From: Streptococcus sp. WM07
Lineage (GTDB): Bacteria > Bacillota > Bacilli > Lactobacillales > Streptococcaceae
DNA length: 64,000 nt
Assembly (NCBI RefSeq): GCF_004570525.1
Contig: NZ_SPPZ01000002.1
Location: forward strand, 1 to 64,000
Reading direction: 5' to 3'
The translations under genes and the position numbers were made by a program. How positions within the stretch are numbered: position 1 is the first letter of the stretch; each line of letters starts with the position of its first letter. The notes below the pieces were generated by a model that saw only the letters and a list, made by a program, of their open reading frames with translations, had not been told where the DNA came from and did not search any database. Below, one piece after another: positions 54,866 to 64,000 of the stretch.

Positions 54866-56290
54866 TTATTCTTCAGAATACCAAGAATAGTGGTAAATCC
54901 CTTCCTTGTCCTTACGCTCATAAGTATGTGCTCCGAAATAATCCCGTTGTGCCTGAATCAGGTTAGCTGGCAGATTCGCAGATCGGTAACTATCATAGTA
55001 ATTAATGGCACTCGCAAAAGTTGGAACTGGTAGTCCATGCTGAATAGCCAAAGCTACAACTTCACGAACAGCAGCTTGATATTCTGCTGTTACTTGACGG
55101 AAATAGTCATTCAAAAGTAGGTTTGGTAAGTCTGCATCTTCCTTGTAGGCATCTGTAATCTTTTGCAAGAAGCGAGCACGGATAATACATCCAGCACGCC
55201 AGATAGAAGCAATCTCACCAAATGGTAAATTCCATCCTTCTTCTTTACTTGCCACGCGCAATTGAGCAAAACCTTGTGCATAAGACATAATTTTAGAGAA
55301 ATAGAGGGCCTTACGGATTTTCTCAATCAACTCAGCCTTATCTCCTTCAAAAGCTGCTGCATCTGGACCAGCTAAAACCTTGCTAGCTTCAACCCGTTCC
55401 TCTTTATAAGTAGAGATATAACGAGCAAAGACTGATTCTGTAATCAAAGGTAGAGGTACACCTAAATCCAAAGCAGATTGACTCGTCCACTTACCAGTTC
55501 CCTTGTTCCCTGCTGCATCCAAGATATAGTCTACAATTGGGCCATCTTGACCTTGGTCATCTTTACGACGAAGAATATCTGCTGTAATTTCGATAAGATA
55601 AGAATCTAGCTCCCCTTGATTCCACTCCGTGAAAATATCAGACATTTCTTCCGCAGATAGTCCTAGAAGCCCTTTCATCAAGTCATAACTTTCTGCAATC
55701 AATTGCATATCGCCATACTCAATTCCATTATGAACCATTTTCACATAATGTCCAGCTCCATTTGGACCGATATAAGTCACACAAGGTGCTCCATCTTCAG
55801 GTGCTTTAGCAGAAATCTCTTCCAAGACATCTGCGACTAACTCATAGGCTTCCTTTTGTCCACCAGGCATGATAGACGGTCCTTCTAAAGCACCCTTCTC
55901 ACCACCAGAAACTCCAGTTCCAATGAAGTTGATTCCTGAATCCGCTAATTCCTCATTCCGACGAATTGTATCTTTGTAGAAAGTATTTCCCCCATCAATC
56001 AGGATATCCCCCTTATCTAAATAGGGAAGTAAAGCTTGAATAGTTGCATCGGTCCCAGCCCCAGCTTGGACCATCAACATAATGCGACGAGGTGTTTCAA
56101 TGGAAGCTACAAATGATTCCACATCATAGCTCGGTACAAAGTTCTTATCCGGATGGCTGGCAAGCACATCATCCGTTTTTTCTTTACTACGGTTGTAGAT
56201 TGCTACCTTATAACCACGGGACTCGATATTGAGAGCAAGATTACGTCCCATTACAGCCATACCAACAACACCAAAATTTGCTTTTGACAT
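54866..56290 (-). CDS. gndA: 6-phosphogluconate dehydrogenase, decarboxylating
   Basis: GndA (474 aa) converts 6-phosphogluconate to ribulose-5-phosphate and CO2 with [18 protein letters not shown] is the cofactor site (Asn-Arg-Ser at the strand end favours NADP); [22 protein letters not shown] and K-G-T-G-K-W-T are substrate motifs. It is followed by ritR with a gap of 9 bp. Confidence 0.98.
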   Translation of the reverse strand: MSKANFGVVGMAVMGRNLALNIESRGYKVAIYNRSKEKTDDVLASHPDKNFVPSYDVESFVASIETPRRIMLMVQAGAGTDATIQALLPYLDKGDILIDGGNTFYKDTIRRNEELADSGINFIGTGVSGGEKGALEGPSIMPGGQKEAYELVADVLEEISAKAPEDGAPCVTYIGPNGAGHYVKMVHNGIEYGDMQLIAESYDLMKGLLGLSAEEMSDIFTEWNQGELDSYLIEITADILRRKDDQGQDGPIVDYILDAAGNKGTGKWTSQSALDLGVPLPLITESVFARYISTYKEERVEASKVLAGPDAAAFEGDKAELIEKIRKALYFSKIMSYAQGFAQLRVASKEEGWNLPFGEIASIWRAGCIIRARFLQKITDAYKEDADLPNLLLNDYFRQVTAEYQAAVREVVALAIQHGLPVPTFASAINYYDSYRSANLPANLIQAQRDYFGAHTYERKDKEGIYHYSWYSEE

Positions 56291-56356
56291 GAGTTTCTCC
56301 TTAAACTATTTGTTCCCATTATACCACCTAGAAAAATCTTCTGCAATTTTTAGAAA

Positions 56357-56391
56357 GAGCAAAAACTGCGGACAAGGGTCACGCAGTTTCT
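56357..56391 (-). terminator. clpL terminator
   Basis: AAACTGCG pairs with CGCAGTTT (56363-56370 with 56382-56389), with TTTTTGCTCTTTC after it on the minus strand. Confidence 0.82.
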
Positions 56392-56397
56392 CTTTCA

Positions 56398-58485
56398 TTA
56401 GGCAGCTTCTACCTTTTCTTTAATTTGAATCTCTCCGTCTTTCAAGTCAGCTACCAGTTCTTTAGCTTCTAAGTGATCGAGGTGGAAATCAGTTACACGG
56501 TCTCTGATTTCTTGCTCAATGACTCTGCGAAGTGGTCGAGCTCCCATAGCGGGATCATAACCTTTTTCAATCAACATGTCTTTCACTGGCGCGGTGACAT
56601 CTAAGCGAATTTCTTTTTTACCCAAAGTTCGATTCACATCTGCTAACATCAAATCTACAATCTGGGCCAAATCCTCTTTTTCAAGGTGGCGGAATTCAAT
56701 CACTGCATTAAAGCGGTTAAGGAATTCTGGACGGAAATACGGAGCTAATTTTTCCATCAAATCTTGATCATCCGCCTCAGTATGATGGTAACCAAATCCA
56801 GCATTAGAAGTGGCAATAATCACCGTGTTTTTGAAGTTGACCCGGTTTCCTTGACCATCCGTCAAATGACCATCATCCAAGACCTGTAAGAGCAAGGTTA
56901 GAACTTGTGGATCAGCCTTTTCAATTTCATCAAAAAGAAGAATGGAGTAAGGGTTTCTGCGGACTTGTTCGGTTAAGGTATTACCATTATCATCATAGCC
57001 CACATAGCCAGCAGTTGTACCAATCAATTTCGAAACTGCTGTTTTATCCGCATATTCAGACATATCTAGGCAAATGACAGCGTCTTTATTGCCAAATAGT
57101 TCCAGAGATAATTGTTTGGCTAACTCTGTTTTACCAACTCCAGTTGGGCCCACAAAAAGGAAGCTACCAATTGGACGATTCCCATCATCAAAACCAGCGC
57201 GGTTACGGCGAATGGCACGTGCAACCATTTCTACAGCTTGATGCTGTCCAATTACTTGATGTTCTAAACGATCTTTTAACCCCTTCAAACGCTCAATGTC
57301 ATTTTCTCCCATTTGAGCAACTGGAATTCCTGTCAAACGTTCTACTGATTCTGCTACATCATTCACAGACGCTTCCATCTGTTTGCTCGCTCTTTGGTCA
57401 TGGATTTGCTTCTCCAAGTCCTCAATCCGAAGTTTGTGCTGCAAGGCTACTTCAAAATCTTGAGCCTCCACGGCCTGTTCTTGTAGTTCTTTCTCGGATT
57501 GCATCTCAGCTTCCAATTGCAAAACATCTACCTCAGAATGTTGTGCTGCTAAATGGGCTGCCGTAATATCCAGCAAGTCAATTGCCTTATCTGGAAGACT
57601 TCTTTGTGGAATGTACTGAACAGAGTAATCAACTGCTGCTTGTAGAACACTATCTGGCAAGATTACATTGTGATGGTTTTCGTAGAGTGGACGAATTCCT
57701 TTGAGAATCTCAACAGTTGCTTCTGGAGAGGGAGCCTTCACCTTCACCTCATTAAAGCGTCGTGCCAAGGCTGCACTCTTCAAAATGGTATTCCGATACT
57801 CATCTTCCGTGGTTGCCCCGATTAAGGTTAACTCACTCCGAGATAAAGCCGGCTTGAGAATATCTGCTAGTCCCTTCGAACCACTCTCTCCACCTGTGCT
57901 ACCAGCACCAAGGATTTGATGAATTTCATCAAAGAAGAGAAGGATATTTCCAGCTGTTTGAACCTCCTCCAGTAGCTTTTGAATGGTCTCTTCAAAACTA
58001 CCTCGGTACTGGCTACCAGCTTCAAGGTTGGAAATATCAATGGAAATAATTTCCTTATCCTTAATTGCAGCTGGCACATCTCCTTTTACAATAGCTTGGG
58101 CTAGACCTTCTACAATAGCTGTTTTACCAACACCTGCATCTCCAACAAGAATTGGATTATTTTTAATACGACGAGCTAGAATTTCAGCTGCTTCTTGAAT
58201 TTCTTTCTCACGACCAAGAACCGGATCTAAGCTTCCTTGGCGAGCTTCTTCTGTTAAATTACGGCCTAATTTTCCTAAAACACCATCCATCTTTACTCCT
58301 TTCCGTTGAACAACTTCCTGGGGATTCCCCATCTCTTGCTGACGATAGGCTGCAAATTGTTCAGGGCTAACTTCCTGCCCATTAATCCGATACCGGCGCG
58401 TTTGTCCTTGAAAGCCTTGAGAAGCCATCAAGCGTCTCATGAGTTCATCCACTTGATTAAATTGGTTGTTGTAGTAGTTTGTCAT
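56398..58485 (-). CDS. clpL: ClpL ATPase chaperone
   Basis: ClpL (695 aa) is a Hsp100 protein of streptococci and relatives with no ClpP partner site. A short N-terminal part rich in Asn/Gln (first ~75 residues) replaces the usual repeat domain. Two AAA+ modules follow: G-D-A-G-V-G-K-T-A and G-P-T-G-V-G-K-T-E as Walker A, separated by a short coiled middle ([13 protein letters not shown]). Arg fingers lie in the second half. It is heat- and stress-inducible by CtsR, whose boxes lie upstream. Confidence 0.96.
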   Translation of the reverse strand: MTNYYNNQFNQVDELMRRLMASQGFQGQTRRYRINGQEVSPEQFAAYRQQEMGNPQEVVQRKGVKMDGVLGKLGRNLTEEARQGSLDPVLGREKEIQEAAEILARRIKNNPILVGDAGVGKTAIVEGLAQAIVKGDVPAAIKDKEIISIDISNLEAGSQYRGSFEETIQKLLEEVQTAGNILLFFDEIHQILGAGSTGGESGSKGLADILKPALSRSELTLIGATTEDEYRNTILKSAALARRFNEVKVKAPSPEATVEILKGIRPLYENHHNVILPDSVLQAAVDYSVQYIPQRSLPDKAIDLLDITAAHLAAQHSEVDVLQLEAEMQSEKELQEQAVEAQDFEVALQHKLRIEDLEKQIHDQRASKQMEASVNDVAESVERLTGIPVAQMGENDIERLKGLKDRLEHQVIGQHQAVEMVARAIRRNRAGFDDGNRPIGSFLFVGPTGVGKTELAKQLSLELFGNKDAVICLDMSEYADKTAVSKLIGTTAGYVGYDDNGNTLTEQVRRNPYSILLFDEIEKADPQVLTLLLQVLDDGHLTDGQGNRVNFKNTVIIATSNAGFGYHHTEADDQDLMEKLAPYFRPEFLNRFNAVIEFRHLEKEDLAQIVDLMLADVNRTLGKKEIRLDVTAPVKDMLIEKGYDPAMGARPLRRVIEQEIRDRVTDFHLDHLEAKELVADLKDGEIQIKEKVEAA

Positions 58486-58529
58486 ATATCGTTACCTCTT
58501 CATTTTTAAATAATATAGATCAGTTAGCC

Positions 58530-58600
58530 TTTGACCAATACTTACTTTTTGACCTTCACTGACCATAATTAATTTTAACAAGATTGTAACACATTGTCAA
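58530..58600 (-). promoter_or_regulatory. clpL promoter with CtsR operator
   Basis: -35 TTGACA (complement of 58595-58600), 17-nt spacer, -10 TAAAAT (complement of 58572-58577). Three heptads follow near +1: GGTCAGT (complement of 58558-58564), GGTCAAA (58548-58554) and GGTCAAA (58530-58536). The first two are 3 nt apart, matching the CtsR repeat. Confidence 0.85.
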
Positions 58601-58621
58601 CGTTTTGTTACCTTTTTTTAC

Positions 58622-58654
58622 AAAAAAAATTCCCGGGAGTAAAACTCCCAGGAA
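58622..58654 (-). terminator. yceD terminator
   Basis: A 10-bp stem with one mismatch (58630-58639 with 58645-58654) followed by TTTTTTT on the minus strand. Confidence 0.9.
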
Positions 58655-58662
58655 AATAAAGG

Positions 58663-59196
58663 TTATTCTTCTGTAAAGAGGTCTTGAAGAGAAGTAAAAG
58701 GATTATTATCTTTCCTAGTCTCAGCCTGCTGCCGAGCATAGTCCTCCTCAGACAGTACCTGCCAAGCAGCCCCCTGCGGCATACTATCCTCTGCTTCCTC
58801 TTCTGGCGTCAAAACCTTGAGAGGAATCTCTAAGAGAATATTATCAGCCACACTATCTTTCAAGCTAATACCGTCACCTTCAATCGGCAACAAATACAAG
58901 GCTTCTTCCTCGCTCAGAGAAGTAGCCTCCTCAGCATCCCCAAATACTTCTGCTACTAGGTAATTTTCTTGCAACACGACTGGATCAAGACTGCGACTTG
59001 AAGCTAGGGTAATATCATAAGACAACTGATACTCTAAAAAATAGAGACCATTATCATAGCTCACTTTTCCAACAGCTCTTAATTGACTTAAATCTAAAAT
59101 TTCAGGATTCCGTTCCTGTAAAGATTTTAACAAATCCAATTCTTGATCAAACGCTAGGCCATCCGGCTGACGACGAATTTCTTGTAAATGAAACAT
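58663..59196 (-). CDS. YceD family protein (DUF177)
   Basis: A 177-aa acidic protein of the DUF177/YceD family, which affects 23S rRNA processing in other bacteria. G-L-A-F-D-Q-E-L-D, V-S-Y-D-N-G-L-Y-F-L-E-Y-Q-L and the hydrophobic I-L-L-E-I-P-L-K-V-L fit. In many bacteria rpmF follows it; here it is followed by a terminator and clpL, as is usual for streptococci. Confidence 0.87.
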   Translation of the reverse strand: MFHLQEIRRQPDGLAFDQELDLLKSLQERNPEILDLSQLRAVGKVSYDNGLYFLEYQLSYDITLASSRSLDPVVLQENYLVAEVFGDAEEATSLSEEEALYLLPIEGDGISLKDSVADNILLEIPLKVLTPEEEAEDSMPQGAAWQVLSEEDYARQQAETRKDNNPFTSLQDLFTEE

Positions 59197-59204
59197 AAAA
59201 CTCC

Positions 59205-60107
59205 TTACATTTTTTCCAAACGGGCAATCCGTTCAGGAATCGGTGGGTGGGTATAGAAAAGACGCTGCATACTACTCATTTTTCTAGGCTCATTAATATA
59301 AAGAGCAGCACTGGCCTCATCTACTGGACGCTTACTAGCTGGTCCGCCTTCTAACTTTTGAAGGGCTGAAATCATCCCTTTCGGATTGCGGGTTAATTCC
59401 ACACTAGAAGCATCTGCCAAAAATTCCCGTTGACGAGAAATGGCTAATTGTACTAAGGTCGCAGCAAGTGGTGCCAAAATAATGGCCAACAAGGACAGGA
59501 GGAGAAATACAACATTTGCCACTCCCTGCTGATTATCGTCCGAGGAAGAGCGACGACGACCTCCCATACTGTACCAAAGATTCCGTCCTGCTATATTCGA
59601 TAGCATCGTCACAGCACTAGTCAAAGCTACTGCAATAGTTGAGATGCGAATATCATAGTTCCGAATATGGCTAACTTCGTGACCTATAACAGCTTCTAAC
59701 TCCTGTCGATTCATCCTATCTAATAAACCAGTCGTAGCTGCAACAGCTGCATTTTTGGGATTTGAACCTGTTGCAAAAGCATTCGGTGATGGATCTTGTA
59801 CCACATAAACCCGTGGCATAGGAATCTGGGCTACCATAGCCATATCTTCTACAATATGGTAATAATCTGGATAGTCCTTCTCATGAATTTCCTGAGCTCC
59901 ATTCATATACATCACCATTTCCGTAGCTTGGAAAATCATACTGAGAGCGTAGATACCCCCAATAATGAAGGCCGTCAAAACGCCTCCCCAAATATTCCCC
60001 AACCAAAGATAACCAACTGCAGCTCCAATCAAGGCTAAAAGGAGAAAAAAGACAAAGAGCAATACCCAGGTACGCCTTTTATTACTTGCAATTTGGTCAA
60101 ATAACAT
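59205..60107 (-). CDS. htpX: Membrane metalloprotease HtpX
   Basis: HtpX (300 aa) is a M48 zinc protease in the cytoplasmic membrane. Helices lie near 17-60 and 180-225; the zinc site is [13 protein letters not shown] with a third ligand, Glu, in [23 protein letters not shown] is another mark. It follows lemA by one base, the usual pair. Confidence 0.97.
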   Translation of the reverse strand: MLFDQIASNKRRTWVLLFVFFLLLALIGAAVGYLWLGNIWGGVLTAFIIGGIYALSMIFQATEMVMYMNGAQEIHEKDYPDYYHIVEDMAMVAQIPMPRVYVVQDPSPNAFATGSNPKNAAVAATTGLLDRMNRQELEAVIGHEVSHIRNYDIRISTIAVALTSAVTMLSNIAGRNLWYSMGGRRRSSSDDNQQGVANVVFLLLSLLAIILAPLAATLVQLAISRQREFLADASSVELTRNPKGMISALQKLEGGPASKRPVDEASAALYINEPRKMSSMQRLFYTHPPIPERIARLEKM

Positions 60108-60108
60108 C

Positions 60109-60672
60109 TCAATCTCCTAATCCATTACTGCCAAAATCAATTTTAGGAACAACTTTTTCTTCCTCAGGAATTTGTAGAAAATCCTCTGGTTGAAAGTGGA
60201 AAAAATTAGCAATGATATTGGTTGGAACGGTCTCTAATTTTGTATTGTATTTAGCAGTTACGCTATTGTATAGCTGCCGAGAATAAGCAATCTTATTCTC
60301 TGTATTAGTCAACTCCTCTTGCAGCTGAAGATAGTTAGTATTAGCCTTGAGATCTGGATAATTCTCTGCAATCGCAAAGACACCTGAAACCTGACGACTA
60401 AGAGCATCACTAGCGGCCATAGCCTCGGCAGGGCTGGTTGCTTGCTGAATCTGGGTGCGGAGACTTGTAATTTTATCTAGAGTAGACTGCTCGTATTTGC
60501 CGTAACCCTTTACAGTCTCCATTAAATTAGGAATCAAATCATTCCGGCGCTTCAGCTGGACGTCAATCTGACTCCAAGCCTCTTGGGTTTGCATACGTGA
60601 ACGAATGAGACCATTATAGGACACAACTCCATAAACAAGTAGTACTATCATCAATCCAAATATAATCCACAT
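60109..60672 (-). CDS. lemA: LemA family protein
   Basis: A 187-aa protein with one N-terminal helix and a helical bundle outside. [32 protein letters not shown] and [12 protein letters not shown] are diagnostic. Its role is unsettled. It is co-transcribed with htpX from an extended -10 promoter (TGA-TATACT, about 60710-60720) divergent to rsmG. Confidence 0.94.
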   Translation of the reverse strand: MWIIFGLMIVLLVYGVVSYNGLIRSRMQTQEAWSQIDVQLKRRNDLIPNLMETVKGYGKYEQSTLDKITSLRTQIQQATSPAEAMAASDALSRQVSGVFAIAENYPDLKANTNYLQLQEELTNTENKIAYSRQLYNSVTAKYNTKLETVPTNIIANFFHFQPEDFLQIPEEEKVVPKIDFGSNGLGD

Positions 60673-60761
60673 TTCTAAGCATACTTCCTTTCGTAAAACT
60701 AGTACTAGTATATCAAAATTGAAGGGGAATGTGTTAGAATAAAGGAACAGAGGGAGGGGTT

Positions 60762-61475
60762 ATGAAACCAGAAATATTCTATCAAAAACTTGAAGAACAA
60801 GGCTTTTCGCTAAGCCAAAAACAAAAGCAACAATTTGAAACCTACTATGAGTTATTGGTTGAATGGAATCAGAAAATCAATCTTACCGCTATCACAGATA
60901 AGGAAGAAGTTTATCTCAAACACTTTTATGATTCCTTGGCTCCAGTTCTCTTAGGCCAAATAAATCACCAAGACTTAAAACTACTCGATATCGGAGCTGG
61001 AGCAGGATTCCCTAGTCTTCCTATGAAAATCTTATTGCCTGAACTGGAAGTCACTATTATCGATTCCTTAAACAAACGAATCCAATTTCTCCACCTGCTA
61101 GCCGAAAATCTCGAACTAGAGAAAGTTCATTTCATCCATGGACGTGCAGAAGACTTCGGGCAAGACAAAACATACCGTGCAACATTTGACCTTGTAACCG
61201 CGCGTGCAGTTGCTCGCCTTCCCATTCTTGTGGAATTAACTGTTCCCTTTCTCAAGGTTGGGGGTCAAGTCCTAGCACTCAAAGCCAGTGATGCCCAAGA
61301 AGAAATCCAGGAAGCTCAAACTGCCTTAACGAGCCTCTTCACAAAAGTCATTCAATCCCACAATTACCAACTTCCTAATGGAGATCCACGAGCTCTAACC
61401 ACCTTAGAAAAACGAAAAGAAACTCCCAACAAGTATCCACGTAAGGCCGGGATTCCTAACAAACGTCCCTTATAA
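60762..61475 (+). CDS. rsmG: 16S rRNA (guanine527-N7)-methyltransferase RsmG
   Basis: RsmG (237 aa), also GidB, methylates G527 of 16S r[19 protein letters not shown], the SAM loop [14 protein letters not shown] and L-V-T-A-R-A-V-A are diagnostic; the C-terminus has the [11 protein letters not shown] block. It is divergent to lemA. Confidence 0.97.
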   Translation: MKPEIFYQKLEEQGFSLSQKQKQQFETYYELLVEWNQKINLTAITDKEEVYLKHFYDSLAPVLLGQINHQDLKLLDIGAGAGFPSLPMKILLPELEVTIIDSLNKRIQFLHLLAENLELEKVHFIHGRAEDFGQDKTYRATFDLVTARAVARLPILVELTVPFLKVGGQVLALKASDAQEEIQEAQTALTSLFTKVIQSHNYQLPNGDPRALTTLEKRKETPNKYPRKAGIPNKRPL

Positions 61476-61478
61476 CAT

Positions 61479-61511
61479 AAAAAGACAGAAGTTCCTTCTT
61501 CTGTCTTTTTT
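61479..61511. terminator. Bidirectional terminator between rsmG and the serine hydrolase
   Basis: A 13-bp perfect stem (61479-61491 with 61498-61510) with T-run on the plus strand and A-run on the other side. Confidence 0.92.
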
Positions 61512-61538
61512 GATAACATTTGTCTCATCGAACAAAGT

Positions 61539-62600
61539 TTATGGATTCATATTCACCCGATGCCATTCATTGATGACATAAGCTAGCTGTCCTACTTGAT
61601 ACAGACCAACAGCACTAATTTCGCTAGAGGCTGTTGTTGTACCTCCCAAACCTGCTGTATAAAGTGCAACCAAGTAAGGTGTCTCCTCGTATACAACTGC
61701 ATTGACATTTAGAGCTTCATTAACATAACCTGGTTTCTGATCAATTTTCAAACCTGGTAGGAGACTCTTATAATATTCTCCTGGGAATGATTCACCCGTT
61801 AAACGTAAGATTTCAGAATATTTCTTTTGATCTTTCCAGAGATGCTCTAAAACCTGAATAAAATAATCAGTTGTCGTTTTATTTTCAGTTGAAATGGTTT
61901 TAATCTCACCCTTTGACGTACCATAACGGTCGTACATTTCATAGACCTTATCCATGCCACCTAGACGATCCGCTAAAGCATAGGCAGGAGTGTTTTCAGA
62001 ATAAACTAAAGAATAGACCTGCATATCCGGAATAGTCATCATACCACCAAAGGCTGCGACATAATTATCATGCTCCCCTTGATACTCAAATTGAGTATTG
62101 GTAATGTCAAACTCATCCTCTAAATTTAATTTTCCTTTTTCAACTTCGTCAACAACTAACATGTTTAAAGGCAATTTATAAGTAGAACCAGCCGTCATTG
62201 CTTGAGTATCATTAAAAGCAAACTGTTCATTACTTTTTGTGTTTTTATAAGAAAAAGCTACCTGAGAATGGTCAATACCATATTCATCCATATAGGCTTT
62301 TACAACCTCTTCAAGCGACAAATTTGCATAGTCATAGTATAAGCCGTAACTATCCATAATTGCGGCATCTTCTCCCATGACTTTTTGCTTATCAGCCTTA
62401 CTCTTATTTGTAGGAACTACCTTATCTTCCTCAGACTCATCTCCTTTTTTCTCTTCCTTTTTAGTTCCCATGATTTGTTGTACCATTTGGGAAAAAGGAT
62501 TCGATTCGGAATGAGAGCCAGCAAAAAATACTGCAACAACAAAGGCTAAAGAAGCGAGTCCAACAAGAAAACCAACAATCCACTTACTATACTTTTTCAT
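61539..62600 (-). CDS. Extracellular class A beta-lactamase-like serine hydrolase
   Basis: A 353-aa protein with an N-terminal signal anchor (I-V-G-F-L-V-G-L-A-S-L-A-F-V-V-A-V-F-F-A), a charged Lys/Glu/Asp linker to about residue 95, and a penicillin-recognising domain. The nucleophile motif S-T-Y-K and the second motif S-E-N are present; K-P-G may stand for the KTG triad. It is a streptococcal wall-associated hydrolase (PBP-like), not proven to give beta-lactam resistance. Confidence 0.87.
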   Translation of the reverse strand: MKKYSKWIVGFLVGLASLAFVVAVFFAGSHSESNPFSQMVQQIMGTKKEEKKGDESEEDKVVPTNKSKADKQKVMGEDAAIMDSYGLYYDYANLSLEEVVKAYMDEYGIDHSQVAFSYKNTKSNEQFAFNDTQAMTAGSTYKLPLNMLVVDEVEKGKLNLEDEFDITNTQFEYQGEHDNYVAAFGGMMTIPDMQVYSLVYSENTPAYALADRLGGMDKVYEMYDRYGTSKGEIKTISTENKTTTDYFIQVLEHLWKDQKKYSEILRLTGESFPGEYYKSLLPGLKIDQKPGYVNEALNVNAVVYEETPYLVALYTAGLGGTTTASSEISAVGLYQVGQLAYVINEWHRVNMNP

Positions 62601-62661
62601 AATTCCTCACCCAGTAAATTTTCAACCCACTTATTATAAAATATATACAAGCAAAAAACAA

Positions 62662-62706
62662 TAGAAATAAAAAAGTTCAAGTCTAAAACCTGAACTTTTT
62701 TATTTC
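62662..62706. terminator. Terminator of trhO
   Basis: An 11-bp perfect stem (62669-62679 with 62691-62701), A and T runs on both sides, just past the trhO stop codon. Confidence 0.9.
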
Positions 62707-62708
62707 TA

Positions 62709-63692
62709 TTAAGCCATAGCTGAATCTAATACTTCACCAATAGCGGCTAAGCGCTCAACAACCTCAGCCTCAGTCAAACCATTTTCAGAAACATAGCGAT
62801 TCCGAGGATGAACGCGACATTCATGGCTACAAGCACGAAGATACTTAGCTTCGTTTTCTTCAGATGTTAAAATACGTCGGTTACAGAAAGGATTTCCACA
62901 GTTCACATAACGTTCGCAAGGTGTTCCGTCAAACCAATCTTTTCCAACGACAACTGGATCCACATGGTTGATATCCACTGCAATCCGCTCATCAAAGACA
63001 TACATTTTTCCATCCCAAAGCTCACCTTGAACCTCTGGATCCTTACCATAAGTTGCAATTCCACCGTGTAGCTGACCTACATCTTTGTAGCCTTCACGAA
63101 CCATCCATCCAGAGAACTTCTCACAACGGACTCCACCTGTACAATAAACAACAACACGCTTGTCCATGAATTCTTCTTTGTGATCACGTACCCACTGAGG
63201 TAATTCACGGAAATTACGAATATCCGGACGAATCGCACCACGGAAATGACCTAAATCATACTCATAATCATTTCGTGTATCAAGCACCACTGTATCTTCA
63301 TCCAATAGGGCTTCTTTAAATTCCTTTGGAGAAAGATAAGCACCTGTCGTTTCAAGCGGATTAATATCAGCGTCAAAATCGTTATCCTCTAAACCAAGAT
63401 GAACAATTTCTTTCTTATAGCGAACAAACATCTTTTTAAAAGCTTGTTCTTCTTCTAAGTCAATTTTAAACCAAAGATCTTCCATACCAGGAAGCGAGTG
63501 GACATAATCCATATACTTCTGAGTTGTTTCAAAATCACCAGATACAGTACCGTTGATCCCCTCATCAGCGACTAAAATACGCCCTTTAAGACCAATAGAC
63601 TTACAAAATTCCAAATGGTCTTTCGTAAATTGCTCCGCATTTTCAATGGGAACATATTTATAATACAATAGAACACGAATATCTTTTGCCAT
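62709..63692 (-). CDS. trhO: tRNA uridine(34) hydroxylase TrhO (rhodanese family)
   Basis: TrhO (327 aa) makes 5-hydroxyuridine at the wobble base using oxygen. An N-terminal acylphosphatase-like domain (about 1-90, [10 protein letters not shown]) precedes the rhodanese domain (about 125-220) with its catalytic Cys in [14 protein letters not shown]-terminal cysteine set ([12 protein letters not shown]...C-S-H-E-C) could bind metal. Function is by family (former YbfQ/YceA). Confidence 0.95.
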   Translation of the reverse strand: MAKDIRVLLYYKYVPIENAEQFTKDHLEFCKSIGLKGRILVADEGINGTVSGDFETTQKYMDYVHSLPGMEDLWFKIDLEEEQAFKKMFVRYKKEIVHLGLEDNDFDADINPLETTGAYLSPKEFKEALLDEDTVVLDTRNDYEYDLGHFRGAIRPDIRNFRELPQWVRDHKEEFMDKRVVVYCTGGVRCEKFSGWMVREGYKDVGQLHGGIATYGKDPEVQGELWDGKMYVFDERIAVDINHVDPVVVGKDWFDGTPCERYVNCGNPFCNRRILTSEENEAKYLRACSHECRVHPRNRYVSENGLTEAEVVERLAAIGEVLDSAMA

Positions 63693-63720
63693 AAGATTTC
63701 ATTCTCCTTTAAACTATCAT

Positions 63721-63769
63721 TTGAATTTAAAATTCAATTCATTATAACTTGAAATAGAAGAAAACCCAA
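63721..63769 (-). promoter_or_regulatory. trhO promoter with palindromic operator
   Basis: -35 TTGGGT (complement of 63764-63769), 17-nt spacer, -10 TATAAT (complement of 63741-63746). A near-perfect palindrome TTGAATTTTAAATTCAA (63721-63737) lies over the expected start point, a likely repressor site of unknown owner. Confidence 0.65.
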
Positions 63770-63790
63770 GACTTTTATCTTAAAAGTAAT

Positions 63791-63812
63791 AAAAAAAGAC
63801 CCCTAAGGGTCA
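63791..63812 (-). terminator. Terminator of the rRNA operon after tRNA-Asn
   Basis: A 5-bp GC-rich stem (GACCC with GGGTC, 63799-63812) followed by TTTTTTT on the minus strand. Confidence 0.85.
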
Positions 63813-63816
63813 GAAC

Positions 63817-63890
63817 TCCGCCAGTAGGACTCGAACCTACGACATCATGATTAACAGTCATGCGCTACTACCAACTGAGCTATGGCGGAT
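63817..63890 (-). tRNA. tRNA-Asn (anticodon GTT)
   Basis: A 74-nt cloverleaf: acceptor TCCGCCA/TGGCGGA, D-stem region AGCTC-A-GTTGGTAGTAGC, anticodon loop CTGTTAA giving GTT, T-loop GTTCGAG. Discriminator G, as in most tRNA-Asn. CCA is not encoded. It lies after the 5S gene. Confidence 0.97.
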
Positions 63891-63898
63891 AAAGAAAA

Positions 63899-64000
63899 GC
63901 TAAGCGACTACCCTATCTCACAGGGGGCAACCCCCAACTACTTCCGGCGTTCTAGGGCTTAACTTCTGTGTTCGGCATGGGAACAGGTGTATCTCCTAGG
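63899..64000 (-). rRNA. rrf: 5S ribosomal RNA, 3' part
   Basis: About 102 nt matching the 3' six-sevenths of a streptococcal 5S rRNA: CCGAACACAGAAGTTAAGC, GAACGCCGG and a final GTAGTCGCTTAGC. The 5' end lies outside the window, so an rRNA operon continues past 64000. Confidence 0.95.

Noticed and set aside
61539..62600. Beta-lactamase conferring resistance
   Set aside because: The fold fits, but the catalytic triad is not fully typical and related streptococcal proteins are wall-associated hydrolases; no support for resistance.

Overview
The window is chromosomal DNA of a low-GC Gram-positive coccus, almost certainly a Streptococcus. The evidence is the gene content and order: ccrZ-trmB-rimP-nusA-rnpM-ylxQ-infB-rbfA; tsaE-GNAT-lytR; adhP next to manLMN-manO-serS; murI-rdgB-yfcE-cbpB-xerD-like-scpA-scpB-rluB-yidD; nrdR-dnaB-dnaI-der; and ritR beside gnd. 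The species cannot be fixed from the sequence alone. Most genes lie on the minus strand, and the window ends in a tRNA-Asn and the 3' part of a 5S rRNA, the tail of a minus-strand rRNA operon.

Layout. 1-0.5 kb: the 3' end of an IS630-type transposase that cuts off a minus-strand gene. 0.5-6.1 kb: the translation/transcription-factor operon rimP-nusA-rnpM-ylxQ-infB-rbfA. 6.1-9.4 kb: trmB, ccrZ and the ecsAB transporter. 9.4-12 kb: a HIT protein, a coiled-coil protein, an aromatic acid exporter and a broken gene. 12.1-14.8 kb: lytR, GNAT, tsaE, DUF1361. 14.8-22.8 kb (plus strand): HAD phosphatase, a CcpA-type adhP, the mannose/glucose PTS manLMN with manO, a T-box-controlled serS, and exoA. 22.8-26 kb: a nested inverted repeat, a deleted Na+/H+ antiporter and mnmM. 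26-28.2 kb: PAP2, ribU, trmL behind a structured leader, yidD. 28.2-33.6 kb: a tightly overlapping operon from murI to yidD. 33.7-37.8 kb: yneF, BI-1, trmH, acylphosphatase, yidC2 and an IS630 copy. 37.8-49.8 kb: greA, mltG, murC, a SNF2 helicase, der, dnaI, dnaB, nrdR. 49.8-58.6 kb: hydratase, EEP nuclease, ptsG, ritR, gndA, clpL. 58.6-64 kb: yceD, htpX, lemA, rsmG, a serine hydrolase, trhO, tRNA-Asn, 5S.

Most of this is ordinary core genome: ribosome and tRNA maturation (rimP, rbfA, infB, rsmG, trmB, trmL, trhO, mnmM, der), wall synthesis (murI, murC, mltG, lytR), chromosome maintenance (scpAB, dnaB, dnaI, xerD-like) and sugar uptake under apparent catabolite control (adhP, manLMN, ptsG, each with a cre-like site at its promoter).

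I did not find an obviously new multi-gene system. The observations most worth checking are small: a promoter-leader-terminator with a possible loop-loop pairing upstream of trmL-ribU; rimP apparently starting at ATC; an antiporter gene broken by a deletion that left one copy of a 9-bp repeat; a RitR homologue with an aspartate at position 53; and an IS630 copy that seems to have landed in a nested inverted-repeat element present at a second site.
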